Origin: Owenia fusiformis
Taxonomy: Eukaryota > Annelida > Polychaeta > Sabellida > Oweniidae
Direction of reading: 5' to 3'
Assembly: GCA_903813345.2 (NCBI GenBank)
Contig: CAIIXF020000009.1
Span: 186,001-250,000, forward strand
DNA: 64,000 nt
Below the pieces are notes generated by a model that was not told where the DNA came from, did no database searches, and saw nothing but the letters and a program-made list of their open reading frames with translations. The position numbers and the translations under genes were made by a program. Positions 33,001 to 39,559 of this stretch are shown in pieces. How positions within the stretch are numbered: position 1 is the first letter of the stretch; each line of letters opens with the position of its first letter.

Positions 33001-34801
33001 GCAAATAAATATCTATGATGGCATGGGAATATGATGATAGCCCCATGTTAAGGCCTTAGTGCATATCCTCATGTTAAGTCCTAGCTCAAATCCTCATGTT
33101 CTAAGTGAAAGTCTACGGTAGAGGGAAAAGCTGACATAACCAAGTGTAAACATATTGAACACAATGCTGTAGGCTAGTTATGGTCGAAATCTGGACAACT
33201 AATTCTTAGAAATTCCTAGCTCTTAGAAAAATCAGCCCAGGGACTAATGTATAAATGGCAGCAATTTTTTAAATGACTGCCCATCAGCTGAACTGTTATC
33301 GCAGTTTAATATTCTTCTTGAGCTCTAAAAATTCAACAAAATCACTATAATTACTTTTTCAGTTATAACAACAATGTAAAATAGGAAACATAAACATGAC
33401 CAATTTTTCAAAATGACCATTTACTAGCCAAATTGTCATTGGATAGTAATATGCTTTTGATTATTCACATATAACATTCAACAAAATGTTGTGTGTTATA
33501 TTTTACATTGTTGCTATGACTGAAATATTTCTGGGGCGATATTTAAAAAAAAATTATAAGCACTTTACTTCTTCGATCCAGTGAGACTTTGGAAAGTGAG
33601 GTACCATTTTGAAAAATGTTGGCCATTTTATGTTGTTTTACTGTTCAGATCTAAAAAATCCTAGTGTAGCGACTTTTCTTTAATAAAGGGCCACAGGATG
33701 TTTGTAGAATTAATAGGGGGAGTTTTTTCATGCATTTCGCTTGTGTTTTTCAACTTAAAAACATCAATACACTTTAAACATTTTATTGACGATAAGATTA
33801 CACCATATAATCCCCCCCCCAAAAAAAAATTCTCATTTTCAAAGATTATTTATTGATAACACCCAGGTATTTTTATTTTTCAAACTTCAGAAGGCTTGGA
33901 GAATATTCTAGGGATTAAAGAATGTGTACAGTTTACACAATTTGCGGAATTATTGGCATACATGAAATATATTTTAAACAGCATTCTACAAACAACTTGC
34001 GGTCGTTTCATATGTGAATACTAAGAAGAATATTAATCTTATGACAATTTTGCTAATTGGTTGTTATTTCCATGTACAGCTGTAGTTTGCTTCTAAATCT
34101 CACGAAATAATTTATATTTGGCTATAGGTAGAGAAGATTACCGAGCAGAATAGACAATATGAAAAAGAAATCAAAGAATTGCGGAGAAAGAGGGCATGTG
34201 ATTCGAGAAAAGTAAGATAGTAGCCTGGCCAGAACAAGTCATGCCTCTCTATTTTATCAATAACTTTCCCAATTTTGAATATTTTTTCATTTAATTTTCA
34301 CAGAATAAACTTTAAAGAATTCCTAACATACAAATTTTTTTATATGGTAAATACCCCATTAATTTCATTATTACAACCTTTTAAAAAATAATGTCATATT
34401 CTGTTGATGGGTCATCTTTGTCGCCGATTTAGCAATAAGCAGACAATACAGTGAATCATTGGAACAAGGAGAGGAAGAGGTAATGCGCATCTATACTTAA
34501 TATTAAACGCATGATTCATTTGATCAATCAAAACATTGATATTCCATATGCAAATTTAATAACGCCTGAACACACAGATGGAAGAACAAATGAACGAATG
34601 GATGGAGGGGGGTCTGATTCTGTATATTCGTCTCGAACTTTGTTCAATCATTAATTCTGTATAGAGCAAGGAGAAAACAATTGATTTTAAATTGTACTTG
34701 AAAAGTGTAAAAGGATAATATATTGGTCCTCTTAATAAGTCAAGACAGGGCAACAAATACTACTGGATATTGATTCTCGATTGGAGGAGAAAGGGGTGTA
34801 A
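2911..34801 (+). CDS. Multi-exon gene: charged heptad-helix exons + GlnD/DUF294-type nucleotidyltransferase + TPR-like/coiled coil
   Basis: The exon chain is 2911(or 2995)-3060, 3325-3414, 3772-3999, 4135-4302, 7888-8007, 11114-11189, 15925-15992, 16215-16403, 27021-27185, 27640-27801, 28805-28954, 30098-32437, 32763-32825, 34128-34211, 34745-34801. All exons have AG/GT borders. All joins are phase 0 except 11189/15925, which is phase 1 on both sides. If translation starts at ATG 2911 the product is about 1,369 residues; if 2995 is a true acceptor, the first exon lies outside the window. The domain order is a Thr/Asp-rich N-terminus with QTD motifs, about 300 residues of Arg/Glu/Asp-rich helix, TPR-like helices, a nucleotidyltransferase core, more TPR-like helices, and a coiled coil. 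No signal peptide or membrane segment is seen, so it is probably cytoplasmic. The substrate is unknown. Similar NTase-TPR combinations occur in invertebrate gene families without known function; a signalling or immune role is only a guess. Confidence 0.8.
3325..3414 (+). CDS. Gene 1, exon 2
   Basis: It runs 30 codons between a ctgtttctttccag acceptor and a gtaagt donor, phase 0 at both ends. It codes for SVFQIYPIDVSTAI... and an Asp-rich end. It is of low complexity and probably disordered. Confidence 0.7.
3772..3999 (+). CDS. Gene 1, exon 3: charged RR/ED helix
   Basis: It has 76 codons after a gatttcag acceptor. The donor (gag|gttatt) is weak, but it is the one that keeps phase 0. The middle carries REDEDKLRKDADERRAKEDD and then DIL, the same pattern as the exon at 27640. 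It is predicted to be a continuous charged helix. Confidence 0.7.
4135..4302 (+). CDS. Gene 1, exon 4
   Basis: It has 56 codons, an acceptor of taatttcag and a donor of gtgatg, phase 0. It contains ECQTDARDFGTE, a second QTD-type short linear motif, and ends Asp/Lys-rich. No domain is recognised. Confidence 0.75.
4570..5275. mobile_element. Inverted-repeat (TIR) element, non-autonomous
   Basis: The arm near 4577-4705 (attttagagggtcatatctt ... aagtgaagtacccatgatca) is repeated in inverse near 5130-5262. The two arms are diverged, with about 420 bases between them. The same arm sequence makes up the shorter element at 6420-6648. There is no coding capacity. Confidence 0.65.
6420..6648. mobile_element. 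Short palindromic MITE, same family as 4570-5275
   Basis: Two ~90-base arms face each other: aaaggtccatgtgcagtatg ... on the left and its inverse ending gtactgcacatggacctctt on the right. It would fold into one long hairpin. Confidence 0.75.
7065..7850. mobile_element. MITE family A, copy 1
   Basis: The diverged terminal inverted repeats begin aaaggaccttatacaccctc and end caccttgtccttt. Inside is a sub-palindrome (gaatcgattgcaaactt ... aagtttgcaatcgattc). It aligns end to end with the copy at 38295-39091 and with pieces of 8875-10999. It is non-coding and ends about 37 bases before the acceptor of the next exon. Confidence 0.85.
7888..8007 (+). CDS. Gene 1, exon 5
   Basis: It has 40 codons between a tatcatttag acceptor and a gtatgt donor, phase 0. 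It codes for AKNNQCSKPVERF... and an acidic helix ending DVNEEKQ. Confidence 0.75.
8031..8872. mobile_element. Non-autonomous TIR element, ~840 bp
   Basis: Terminal inverted repeats of about 23 bases are seen: cttaaagtccccgtctaaag at the left, and the imperfect inverse ending acatggggcctttaag at the right. The inside is A/T-rich with many A-runs and no frame. Confidence 0.65.
9486..10673 (-). mobile_element. LINE-mobilised retrocopy (processed cDNA) with 15-bp target duplication
   Basis: The 1188-base insert is flanked by perfect direct repeats taagactaaagttat (9471-9485 and 10674-10688). Read on the minus strand it starts with a 5' leader, holds one long open frame, then a 3' tail with gaatgaataaatgaatt (polyadenylation signal AATAAA) followed by an A-rich tail next to the target duplication. 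These are the hallmarks of target-primed reverse transcription of a polyadenylated RNA. There are no introns. It sits inside the LTR fragment. Confidence 0.88.
9803..10594 (-). CDS. Intact 263-residue frame of the retrocopy, function unknown
   Basis: The frame starts ATG about 79 bases into the retrocopy and is open to a stop before the 3' tail. The N-terminus (MFPKIVEHLISELQEEGCIL) is amphipathic and helical, followed by a GGYKINSTNNGTTITLEYK strand-like segment. Then comes a long polar, Asn/Ser/Lys-rich, probably disordered middle with two short TQ motifs (GMQTD, KSTQCE) that resemble LC8 dynein light chain sites, and a more ordered C-terminus (AICRERYMRLIDGLG...). I do not recognise a family. 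It may be a young retrogene, a processed pseudogene of a host gene, or the ORF1-like protein of a non-autonomous LINE. Confidence 0.65.
   Translation of the reverse strand: MFPKIVEHLISELQEEGCILGGYKINSTNNGTTITLEYKAHHFGNPRSQTSTKSPSRLIRDANRISDYNSNKKLLSEPKHHEQNELGLYEQSTPVTPVLNRDLFKNRTKGNSEIVNNNNETDTAKKGDYDSGFTSILQLRNPGDRIKKVNVGMQTDVKQKIHQSSATEIKVQHVATKTNNLDKKHRGCSVNIKKQSDNKSTQCENEKYSKLTNTDSISTHDVAAITNFNLAICRERYMRLIDGLGVEHMYDSDAYDYVMEMDK
10870..11113. other. MITE right end and intron tail before exon 6
   Basis: It contains the right part of MITE copy 3, preceded by a small palindrome (atatcccgatattcccacga / its inverse), and then the pyrimidine-rich acceptor ttttaattctag of exon 6. Confidence 0.5.
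11114..11189 (+). CDS. Gene 1, exon 6
   Basis: It has 76 bases and codes for ATNETTERKEVLITGDTEV... The donor gaag|gtgagt is strong and leaves one base of a codon (phase 1), which is completed by the exon at 15925. Confidence 0.75.
11200..12010. mobile_element. TIR element of two ~400-bp tandem halves
   Basis: The left end ccctatcgcaccaaactagt is inverted at the right end actagtttggtgtgatagta. A second, similar right-end copy (cttgtttggtgtgatacc) lies near 11597-11614, so the element looks like two related ~400-base units in tandem. It is full of gttc/gtac words and has no coding frame. It starts about 10 bases after the donor of exon 6. Confidence 0.7.
12580..12973. mobile_element. MITE with 25-bp TIRs and internal direct repeat
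   Basis: The ends are aaggacgattctcggtttgg and its near-perfect inverse at 12948-12973. Between them a ~190-base sequence containing gagc(a/g)ttatccctgcttc is repeated directly (about 12590-12770 and 12780-12965). Confidence 0.85.
13326..13674. mobile_element. TRIM-like miniature LTR element (fossil)
   Basis: The left LTR is 13326-13534 (209 bases) and the right LTR 13600-13674 (75 bases). Both begin TGTA, end gggtcgttaca and share cagtctcagct ... ccccgacgagcgtgcc. The 65-base interior starts with a primer-binding-like ttggtgtcagaagtgggat and ends with a purine tract. There is no protein gene. The left LTR is longer because it holds a 137-base tRNA-like insert. A related copy is at 37155-37321. 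Confidence 0.8.
13368..13504 (+). repeat. tRNA-like (SINE-like) insert inside the TRIM LTR
   Basis: It contains an A-box-like tggctcaggggtagagcg and a B-box-like ggattcgattcc at tRNA spacing, and the D-arm stem pairs perfectly (GCTC/GAGC). The acceptor and anticodon stems are imperfect, so this is not a good tRNA gene. It lies between two cagct copies. The copy at 37155 has the same downstream sequence at the same site, so the insert is older than either copy. Confidence 0.7.
14805..15785. mobile_element. Non-coding element built of inverted ~12-bp aaagcgtaacaaag words
   Basis: The left arm (about 14815-15090) is rich in words like aagcgtaacaaagcttgatc. The middle (15110-15350) carries the inverse (gctttgttacgctt), and 15540-15770 returns to the first orientation. 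The ends (ttcacaccaacggcactttg and ...gtggcattcgccgttgta) are imperfect inverses. It looks like a foldback/TIR element with sub-terminal repeats. Confidence 0.6.
15925..15992 (+). CDS. Gene 1, exon 7 (68 bases)
   Basis: The acceptor is atatgattgcag and the donor gat|gtaagt. It takes up phase 1 from exon 6 and ends in phase 0. It codes for (D)QILQHIEADILMRNGTEERSRD. It was found because exon 6 and exon 8 would otherwise be out of frame, and it restores the frame exactly. Confidence 0.75.
16215..16403 (+). CDS. Gene 1, exon 8: charged RR/ED helix
   Basis: It has 63 codons, an acceptor of ttgaatacag and a donor of gtaaat, phase 0. After ITFDIDEQYENKL it runs through about five heptads of the type EEDIRRD / EEDERRE / EERMRRE / DEDKIRQ. 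It is predicted to be a single charged helix or coiled coil. Confidence 0.8.
16696..19535. mobile_element. Foldback (FB/TU-like) element: inverted arrays of 137-bp units
   Basis: The ends are perfect inverses (gggcatactagttaaatagc ... gctatttaactagtatgccc). The left arm holds eight head-to-tail units of 137 bases (about 16905-17950) and the right arm about five units in the opposite direction (18675-19330). Each unit is itself a hairpin, aactagttaaatagcgcccc ... ggggcgctatttaactagtt, with an acacgtg core. The centre (about 17950-18670) is a further palindrome with shorter aggggcactatt(a/t)aa words. Long inverted arms made of tandem repeats are the defining feature of Drosophila FB and sea urchin TU elements. 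There is no coding sequence. It sits in the 10.6 kb intron of gene 1 and abuts the LTR at 19535. Confidence 0.9.
19535..26766 (-). mobile_element. Ty3/Gypsy LTR retrotransposon (fossil)
   Basis: The 5' LTR is 26494-26766 (273 bases, TG..CA). The 3' LTR (19535-19742) lacks its outer part where it meets the foldback element. A primer-binding-like tggtggagcagcg follows the 5' LTR. On the minus strand, in order, come gag (about 25.9-26.4 kb), a CCHC zinc knuckle (about 25.5-25.7 kb), aspartic protease (DTGAD, about 25.1-25.5 kb), reverse transcriptase (YLDD, about 23.9-24.6 kb), RNase H with tether (about 23.05-23.8 kb), and the integrase zinc domain and core (about 20.6-21.8 kb). It is broken in several places and holds a 1.2 kb insertion (21821-23048). 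The LTRs differ by roughly 3-4 per cent in the shared part, so it is moderately old. It lies inside the intron of gene 1, antisense to it. Confidence 0.9.
21821..23048. mobile_element. TIR element carrying a ~135-170-bp satellite, inserted in the Gypsy copy
   Basis: The ends are cccatcgaac and gttcgatggg (perfect 10-base inverse). After the left end comes a gtccgtccgtccgtacgtac run and a gggcaataactcaaataccg segment. Then six tandem copies with the core ttggtatgtgaatactataa ... gcacactgtctaatgacac follow, spaced 134-173 bases, linked by ttttgaaaaatggcggccat words. Short open frames in it are repeat artefacts. Degenerate relatives lie near 33250-33680. Confidence 0.8.
27021..27185 (+). CDS. 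Gene 1, exon 9: charged RR/ED helix, AYD type
   Basis: It has 55 codons, an acceptor of tttcaattag and a donor of gtaagt, phase 0. It starts RNWGFSCCFRKALHI and ends REEEDIRRKEEDERRAAYDA. It is clearly a paralogue of the exon at 28805 (shared cysteines, AM(K/R), heptads and the AYD end). Confidence 0.82.
27640..27801 (+). CDS. Gene 1, exon 10: charged RR/ED helix, DIL type
   Basis: It has 54 codons, an acceptor of tgacttcag and a donor of gtcatg, phase 0. The charged part (RRATEDKRRNDEDQRRENE) is followed by STDILNQ, parallel to the DIL of exon 3. Confidence 0.8.
27802..28804. other. Intron 10 of gene 1, no further feature
   Basis: It is AT-rich. I see no gene, no clear TIR pair and no tandem repeat. 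Confidence 0.4.
28805..28954 (+). CDS. Gene 1, exon 11: charged RR/ED helix, AYD type
   Basis: It has 50 codons, an acceptor of tatatttaacag and a donor of gtgagt, phase 0. It opens RCPSCSASVCFCK, a cysteine cluster (C-x2-C ... C-x-C) that could bind a metal, and ends REDKRREEDTRRNIEDKRRV with AYDR. It pairs with exon 9. Confidence 0.82.
29102..30078 (-). mobile_element. Decayed Tc1/mariner transposon next to the main exon
   Basis: The TIRs are cacagtgcgtatcaaaaaaa gcgcaaca at the left and ttgcgtttttttataca at the right, each next to a TA. On the minus strand a transposase remnant shows SSPDLNCCDFFFWSYL, the region around the third catalytic Asp of mariner transposases (usual form SPDLNPCDFFLWGYL); the rest is decayed by frameshifts and stops. 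The left half holds a ~190-base direct duplication (about 29140-29335 and 29345-29530). The right end stops 19 bases before the first base of the 30098 exon. Confidence 0.78.
30098..32437 (+). CDS. Gene 1, exon 12: GlnD/DUF294-type nucleotidyltransferase with TPR-like flanks
   Basis: This single exon has 780 codons, an acceptor of catttcaattgcag and a donor of gag|gtgagt, phase 0. Residues 1-60 continue the charged helix. About 68-150 form helical pairs with TPR-like spacing (LLWKIGNIHREIGRLEG...YIKAIGIYECAI). About 238-268 hold the nucleotidyltransferase signature FGSLSRKETTPYSDVEFAAV: the nucleotide-binding G-S, then two metal-binding carboxylates in a D-x-E pair instead of the D-x-D of bacterial GlnD. 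A third acidic strand is probable near residues 340-350 (YFTIELKNG). About 620-740 are again TPR-like (ATLYDPSHLNKAMAYILMND). The expected chemistry is transfer of a nucleotide to a protein, nucleotide or RNA end; the substrate cannot be read from sequence. An in-frame TTG at 30092 is part of the intron, not a start. Confidence 0.8.
32763..32825 (+). CDS. Gene 1, exon 13: coiled coil
   Basis: It has 21 codons, an acceptor of ttacttctag and a donor of gtaatt, phase 0. The sequence IQNMRNELKTLEDENAKHKAK fits heptad spacing. Confidence 0.75.
32826..34127. other. Intron 13 of gene 1 with degenerate satellite copies
   Basis: It is non-coding. Near 33250-33680 there are decayed relatives of the satellite in 21821-23048 (ccattttgaaaaatgttggc, agtgtagcgacttttctt). 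A C-run/A-run lies near 33812-33829. Confidence 0.5.
34128..34211 (+). CDS. Gene 1, exon 14: coiled coil
   Basis: It has 28 codons (VEKITEQNRQYEKEIKELRR...), an acceptor of atttggctatag and a donor of aaa|gtaaga, phase 0. If the donor is not used, translation stops two codons later (VR stop), so a shorter C-terminus is possible. Confidence 0.72.
34433..34479 (+). CDS. Possible alternative 47-base exon of gene 1
   Basis: It has an AG before and a gtaatg donor after. In one frame it reads ISRQYSESLEQGEEE, which has coiled-coil character, but that frame needs phase 1 and the exon before ends in phase 0. It is either a frame-changing alternative exon or not an exon. Confidence 0.25.
34745..34801 (+). 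CDS. Gene 1, terminal exon
   Basis: The acceptor ttaataagtcaag is followed in phase 0 by TGQQILLDIDSRLEEKGV and a TAA stop (34799-34801). It joins exon 14 in frame and prolongs the coiled coil. An AATAAA lies 36 bases after the stop, which supports a last exon. Confidence 0.55.
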   Translation, partial: TGQQILLDIDSRLEEKGV

Positions 34802-34836
34802 GACATTATTTCTTTTAACGTCAGATCATGATTTGG

Positions 34837-34842
34837 AATAAA
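34837..34842 (+). terminator. Polyadenylation signal AATAAA of gene 1
   Basis: A canonical AATAAA (ggaataaatatgg) lies 36 bases beyond the proposed stop codon. The 3' UTR would be short. Confidence 0.5.
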
Positions 34843-35179
34843 TATGGTCTACTTTTCTCATGACAGGTTTATACTTAGAGTTTGCTTTCCTTGCTAGGTT
34901 TCCTTACAGTTGTTGGCCTTTCCCATTGGCACCTGTGCTTGGATATCTATACAACACCATAGTATCTGCTGTTAACAAATATTTTATTACAGTTTGAAGA
35001 ATTATTTTTCAATTGTTCATTTTTTGACTTTCATGACTCCTTGAGAAATAATAACCGCATAAATGATCTTTGTTCTAAATTCAGAGTGGTCCTGTTACAG
35101 AAGTATAAATGGACTTACGGAGTGCAAGAAAACATGTCTACTTGCTGTAGCAAGATTGACAAAATTACTATTGCAAAAT

Positions 35180-35220
<41 letters not shown>

Positions 35221-35505
35221 ACGTTACTATATTATTATTATCAACCAACAATTATATACCAACAATTGATAAACAGACTTGTAGGTGATACAAACTTATC
35301 TTCAAATTAACTGAAATGCTGTGGGTGTAGGCCCTTACCATTTAGAAGGCTGCATCGGAGGGTTAGTTGGTGTCGGAGCACGTGGTTTTTTGTTGCATAA
35401 CTATGACCATTTGACCACTCCCAAGACTTCCTTAAATATTCCGGCTCATGCATCCTGCTGAAAATTGAGAAGACTGGAGAAAAGCTTTCTTTGAAAGAGC
35501 AGTTA
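34843..35505. other. Intergenic, with a (GA)n microsatellite at about 35184-35216
   Basis: No gene is seen. The GA run of about 16 dinucleotides gives a short RERERER frame that is an artefact. Confidence 0.6.
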
Positions 35506-36527
35506 ACAGGATCTTAAGAGGTTCTGGACAAATCATTTGATTCTGGACTTGTCATATTTTTTTTTCAACGAAATCACATCCAAGGGTTGAATTTTTATTA
35601 GCTATTTAGAGAGTGAGTCCTGCCTAGTATTAATTTCAATAGAAAAATTAAAATAGAACCCTATTTTAGAGTCAATCTAATACTTACATTACATTGATAA
35701 ATTAAGGCAAATCCTGAAATATTTTTTATGAAATATTATCCAGCAAGTATTTAGATGAAACGGTCTTATTTAAATACAAATCATAACATGATGATATTTT
35801 TCATTAAACATTTTTCAATGAAATTCAATTGAAGGGTCAAGATAAAACGAGCTAATTTAGGTGAAAACCCTTACATGATGATGTGTTTTCATAACTTCTT
35901 TCATAAAATTCCATCAAGGGGTGAAGATAAAATTATCGAATTTAAGTGATTAAGGATCACGAGGATATGTTTTCTTTGATATTTTCTATGAAATCCCATC
36001 CAATGGTCAAGGTAAAATTTTGATTTTGATTTGGTATTAGGTCACGTCTTCGAAAGATCCATATAAGGCCCATAGAACCATATAGGAACGTCATTTTGAA
36101 TGTCACGTGATAGATCCATATAAGGCTTTTAGAACCATGTATGGAAAGATGAGGGGAAGCCCCTGACACCTGTTTCACGATTTTATCCGAACGTTGTTCG
36201 GATCATTTCGGTTTTTATGCACTTCATTATTGTACCGAAGTTTCCCGATTCGATTCGTCGTATTTCGGAATCCTGGTGACAATTTTATACTCCATTGGAG
36301 TATTTTTGACCTACTTCTTATGACGGAAATTCCCGAACCTTGTTCGGATAAATCCGGATTTTCTGACCTACTTTATCTACCGAGATTTCACGAGTTAACA
36401 TTCGTCTCATTCCGGAATCCTGGTGACAATTTTATACTCCATTGGAGTATTTTTGATCTACTTTTTCTGGATTTTGCCCTACTTATTATATCTTGACAAC
36501 AAGCAAATCAAAAAGTTCGACATGAAC

Positions 36528-36600
36528 GGGTCTCGATCAACTAACCTAGACAATGGAAGCCAGGCACGCTAACCATGAGACCAACGAGCTACCGATATGA
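36528..36600 (-). repeat. tRNA-like segment in the left arm
   Basis: On the minus strand it reads tggtctcatggttagcgtgc (A-box-like) and gttgatcgagaccc (B-box-like) at tRNA distance. Its mirror copy is at 43650-43728 on the + strand. A second tRNA-like block with ggttcgtatccc lies at about 36690-36750 on the + strand. The stems are not good enough to call working tRNA genes. Confidence 0.55.
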
Positions 36601-36910
36601 AAGAACAAAAGTATTATATATTTATACCGAGCGTCAATTCAAAATGATCCTCACTTAAATACGACTCGTCAGTTGTATCCAGAATAGTAGAACGCCTATG
36701 GCGCTAGTGAATAACCAAGTCCCAGGTGAGTGGTTCGTATCCCTCCGTGATATACTATTTTTGTTTTATTAAATACGACAGAAGGGAGCAAGGTGTAGGT
36801 TGAAAACAAGACGTTAGTTTGTTTCAAAACAGTTTGGAAACATTAATCTCTGATAATTTAAGGTTTTCCACTCCTGAAGGGCCTCTAGATCTATGAAATT
36901 CAATAATCCA

Positions 36911-38061
36911 CTCAGTAAAAATACGATTTCTCTGCAACCTGATGTCCAATCAAGATCATTCAAATATATATGTGTTCCTGACACGTTTGGGCGTCCGGGA
37001 ATAAAATTGCTTGTGAAAACTGGCTTTGTATAAAAAACCTCCTACCTCATACCCACCTACCCACGTACGTGGGACATAATACAGTCTTTGAAGGGTTCAA
37101 TTTTAAAGATCTTAGTCTATTAAATCTAAATTTATGATGAATTATAGAAGCATTTGTAACGATCCTTGATAGCAAGTTGCTACTACATCCCAGCTGGGTT
37201 CAATTCCCACTCGGAGCATCGAATTTAGCACACTTTCTTTCAATTTCTTTTTCTGGCTTGTTGGACCTATGGTCGCAGTCGTTAGTTATTTATTCCCCCG
37301 GGGCGCCCTCGGATCATTACACATTAAAATGCATCCACATGCCTTTATTTATGGATCTCTCATCTGTCTAGTCATAAAACAAAGCCGGAATTGTAGAAAT
37401 GTTAATACTTTGAGCTATTTTGAGATTTAATAATCATTAAAATTGAACCCTTCAATGACTGTATCATGTTCCACGTAGGTGGGTATGAGGTAGGAGGTTT
37501 TTTATACAAAGCCGTGAAAACTATATACAAAAGTGTTCCAGAGACCTTTATCTACTTGGCTAAGGTTTTATTTGAAGATACATTGCCTTATTAAGCAGGT
37601 AGAGGGGCATACAGAACACGGAAGCAAATGCTATGTTGAAAATGTTCTATATTTCTATTTGAACCTGTGTTTACATGTCACGTAGGCCAGTGTTTTATAT
37701 GGGGATTATATGTACTTTACTTGTTTACATGAACGTAAATCATTACATGAAATCTGCATTCTTCTGGGTTTAATCTTGGTTTGTATTGTCTTATTGGGGC
37801 TTTTCGACTTTAAAACAAACCCTACCTAAATGGATTGTGTCTCGGGAACGTTTTTGTAAATAGTTATTATAAACAATTCTGAAAGAATATCACATATTTT
37901 TGTCTTCCCGATTTCAGTCATGAATTACGTCAATTTCTCGTGCAAACATTGGGTAGACGTTGTCATAACCGGATGCCCGAACGTGTCAGGAACATATAGA
38001 TACTCGAATGATGTTGATTGAACATCAGGGTGCAGAGAAATCGTAATTTTACTGAGTGGCT
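36911..38061. mobile_element. Nested inverted-repeat element
   Basis: The ends ccactcagtaaaaatacgat and tcgtaattttactgagtgg are inverse. The arms are about 200 and 170 bases in two blocks (36911-37110 versus 37430-37515 and 37965-38061), including cctcctacctcatacccacc and its inverse. A degenerate end piece recurs near 51030-51080. A TRIM copy sits inside. Confidence 0.75.
37155..37321. mobile_element. Solo TRIM-like LTR (fossil), tRNA-like insert partly kept
   Basis: It starts tgtaacgatccttgatagca and ends tcggatcattaca, parallel to the LTR at 13326-13534. After cagct it continues gggttcaattccc (B-box-like) and gaatttagcacactttcttt, the same insert as in the other copy. Confidence 0.65.
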
Positions 38062-38294
38062 TCACGAAAAAATAAGCAGCACTTTAGGCCACCTTAAATA
38101 CAACTCGTCAGTTGTATCCAGTTGGAATCCCAGCGTAATTTTTTTAAATTATATGGTTGTGCTTTGATTTTGCGCTGAAAACATTTATAACTACGTCAAC
38201 TTTATATTAAAACATTTATTATCTTTTCAGTTGTATTAAAATGTAAAATATGATATATGTCAGCTTATTGCTTTCTGGAGAACAGTCAATGTTT

Positions 38295-39091
38295 AAAGGA
38301 TCTTGTACACCTGCCATTATGATCTCCCCATGAACAAAAATAAATTCATCTGATTTTTCAAAATAAATATACTGCTTTTATTATTACATTTATATGTACA
38401 CTAGTATCTTGTTGACCTATATTCAGCACTGTATTGATGAATGGGCCACTTTTTAGGGCAATATTCAATCATAAAGTGTACAGGGGTAGAGATGCCAAAC
38501 CAGGAAGTCTTTTTGTGTCTGTCAAAATCCATTTGCATCCTACACATCCCTACATCTTATCAAAATATGTTATTAATTAATGAATCATAACAGTATAATC
38601 TTTGGATTTACAAAGTTGTATGGGATATCATAAGTGTAAAAGTTGCTTTTGAAGCATTTTTCTATAGCCATTTTGTAGGAAAAAAATGATGAAAAAAAGA
38701 ATAATCTTTTAATTTGAAGTATGACCTGAATCGATTGCAAACTTTATATTTGCACATCTGATCTGAAATACCATTTGTGTCATATTGTGAAATTATTTAA
38801 TTTGCAATCGATTCAGGTCATAGTGTATTTTAGGTATTTTTGTGAAAATCAATAGAAACCAATGGCCTCCATTGGAATCTGATGGTATCCACATGTTAAG
38901 TCAATAGAACACATCCAATGTCAAGTCAATACACCCTTCCTGAACTTAATGACCCCAACCTCAGCCCATGTGGGGCCAAACGCTTAAATATTTTCCAAAG
39001 TATTATGTAACATTGTATTCTTTATATTACACCTAAAAATGATTCATTTTGTTCATGGGGAGATCATAATGGCAGGTGTACAAGATCCTTT
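38295..39091. mobile_element. MITE family A, copy 2 (best preserved)
   Basis: The terminal inverted repeats are nearly perfect over about 40 bases (aaaggatcttgtacacctgc ... and the inverse ending gtacaagatccttt). The internal sub-palindrome around gaatcgattgcaaactt is kept. It is 797 bases long and non-coding. Confidence 0.9.
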
Positions 39092-39289
39092 GGTACAATG
39101 AATCGGACACTCATGTAAATCGACATGGTTATAACATTGAACTCAATGCAGTAAATTAGTTATTTCTTTGAATCACAGCGGGATTGATTTTATTTTATAT
39201 GATTGCCAACTCTGGCGTTTTTTTGTGAATGCTTTTGACCGCTGTAAATGTGAAAATGATACAGTATTATTCGATTGTTTTATGTCTTG

Positions 39290-39400
39290 GTCACATTTGC
39301 TCCGATTTTCACTACGGCACCCGGCCGATTGAGTATTGTGTTCAGAAATGTATTCAATTTTGAACAAAATACTCGCAGCAAATGTGATCCGGGCATTACA
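39290..39400. repeat. Short repeat with gtcacatttgctccgatt / ggccgattgagtatt words
   Basis: Relatives are at about 3610-3735 and 62755-62825. Inside there is an inverse pair (aatactcaatcgg / ccgattgagtatt type). This is probably a short MITE family. Confidence 0.5.
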
Positions 39401-39559
39401 CAGCGGTATTTCGAACATACTATTGTTGCTTAACCATGACCTAGCCAATTTTAAAATCATACTCCTTATTTAAATCCAACGATAGGAGCTCATGGAAAGT
39501 ATACATTTTAACTTTTATACATCTTTACAAATACTAGAAATCTACATGTTCGAGTGGAT

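Noticed and set aside
36194-36496. 100-codon + strand frame with a repeated FRNPGDNFILHWSIFDLL
   Set aside because: It comes from a direct repeat in the arm of the large element; the mirrored arm does not preserve it as a gene-like frame.
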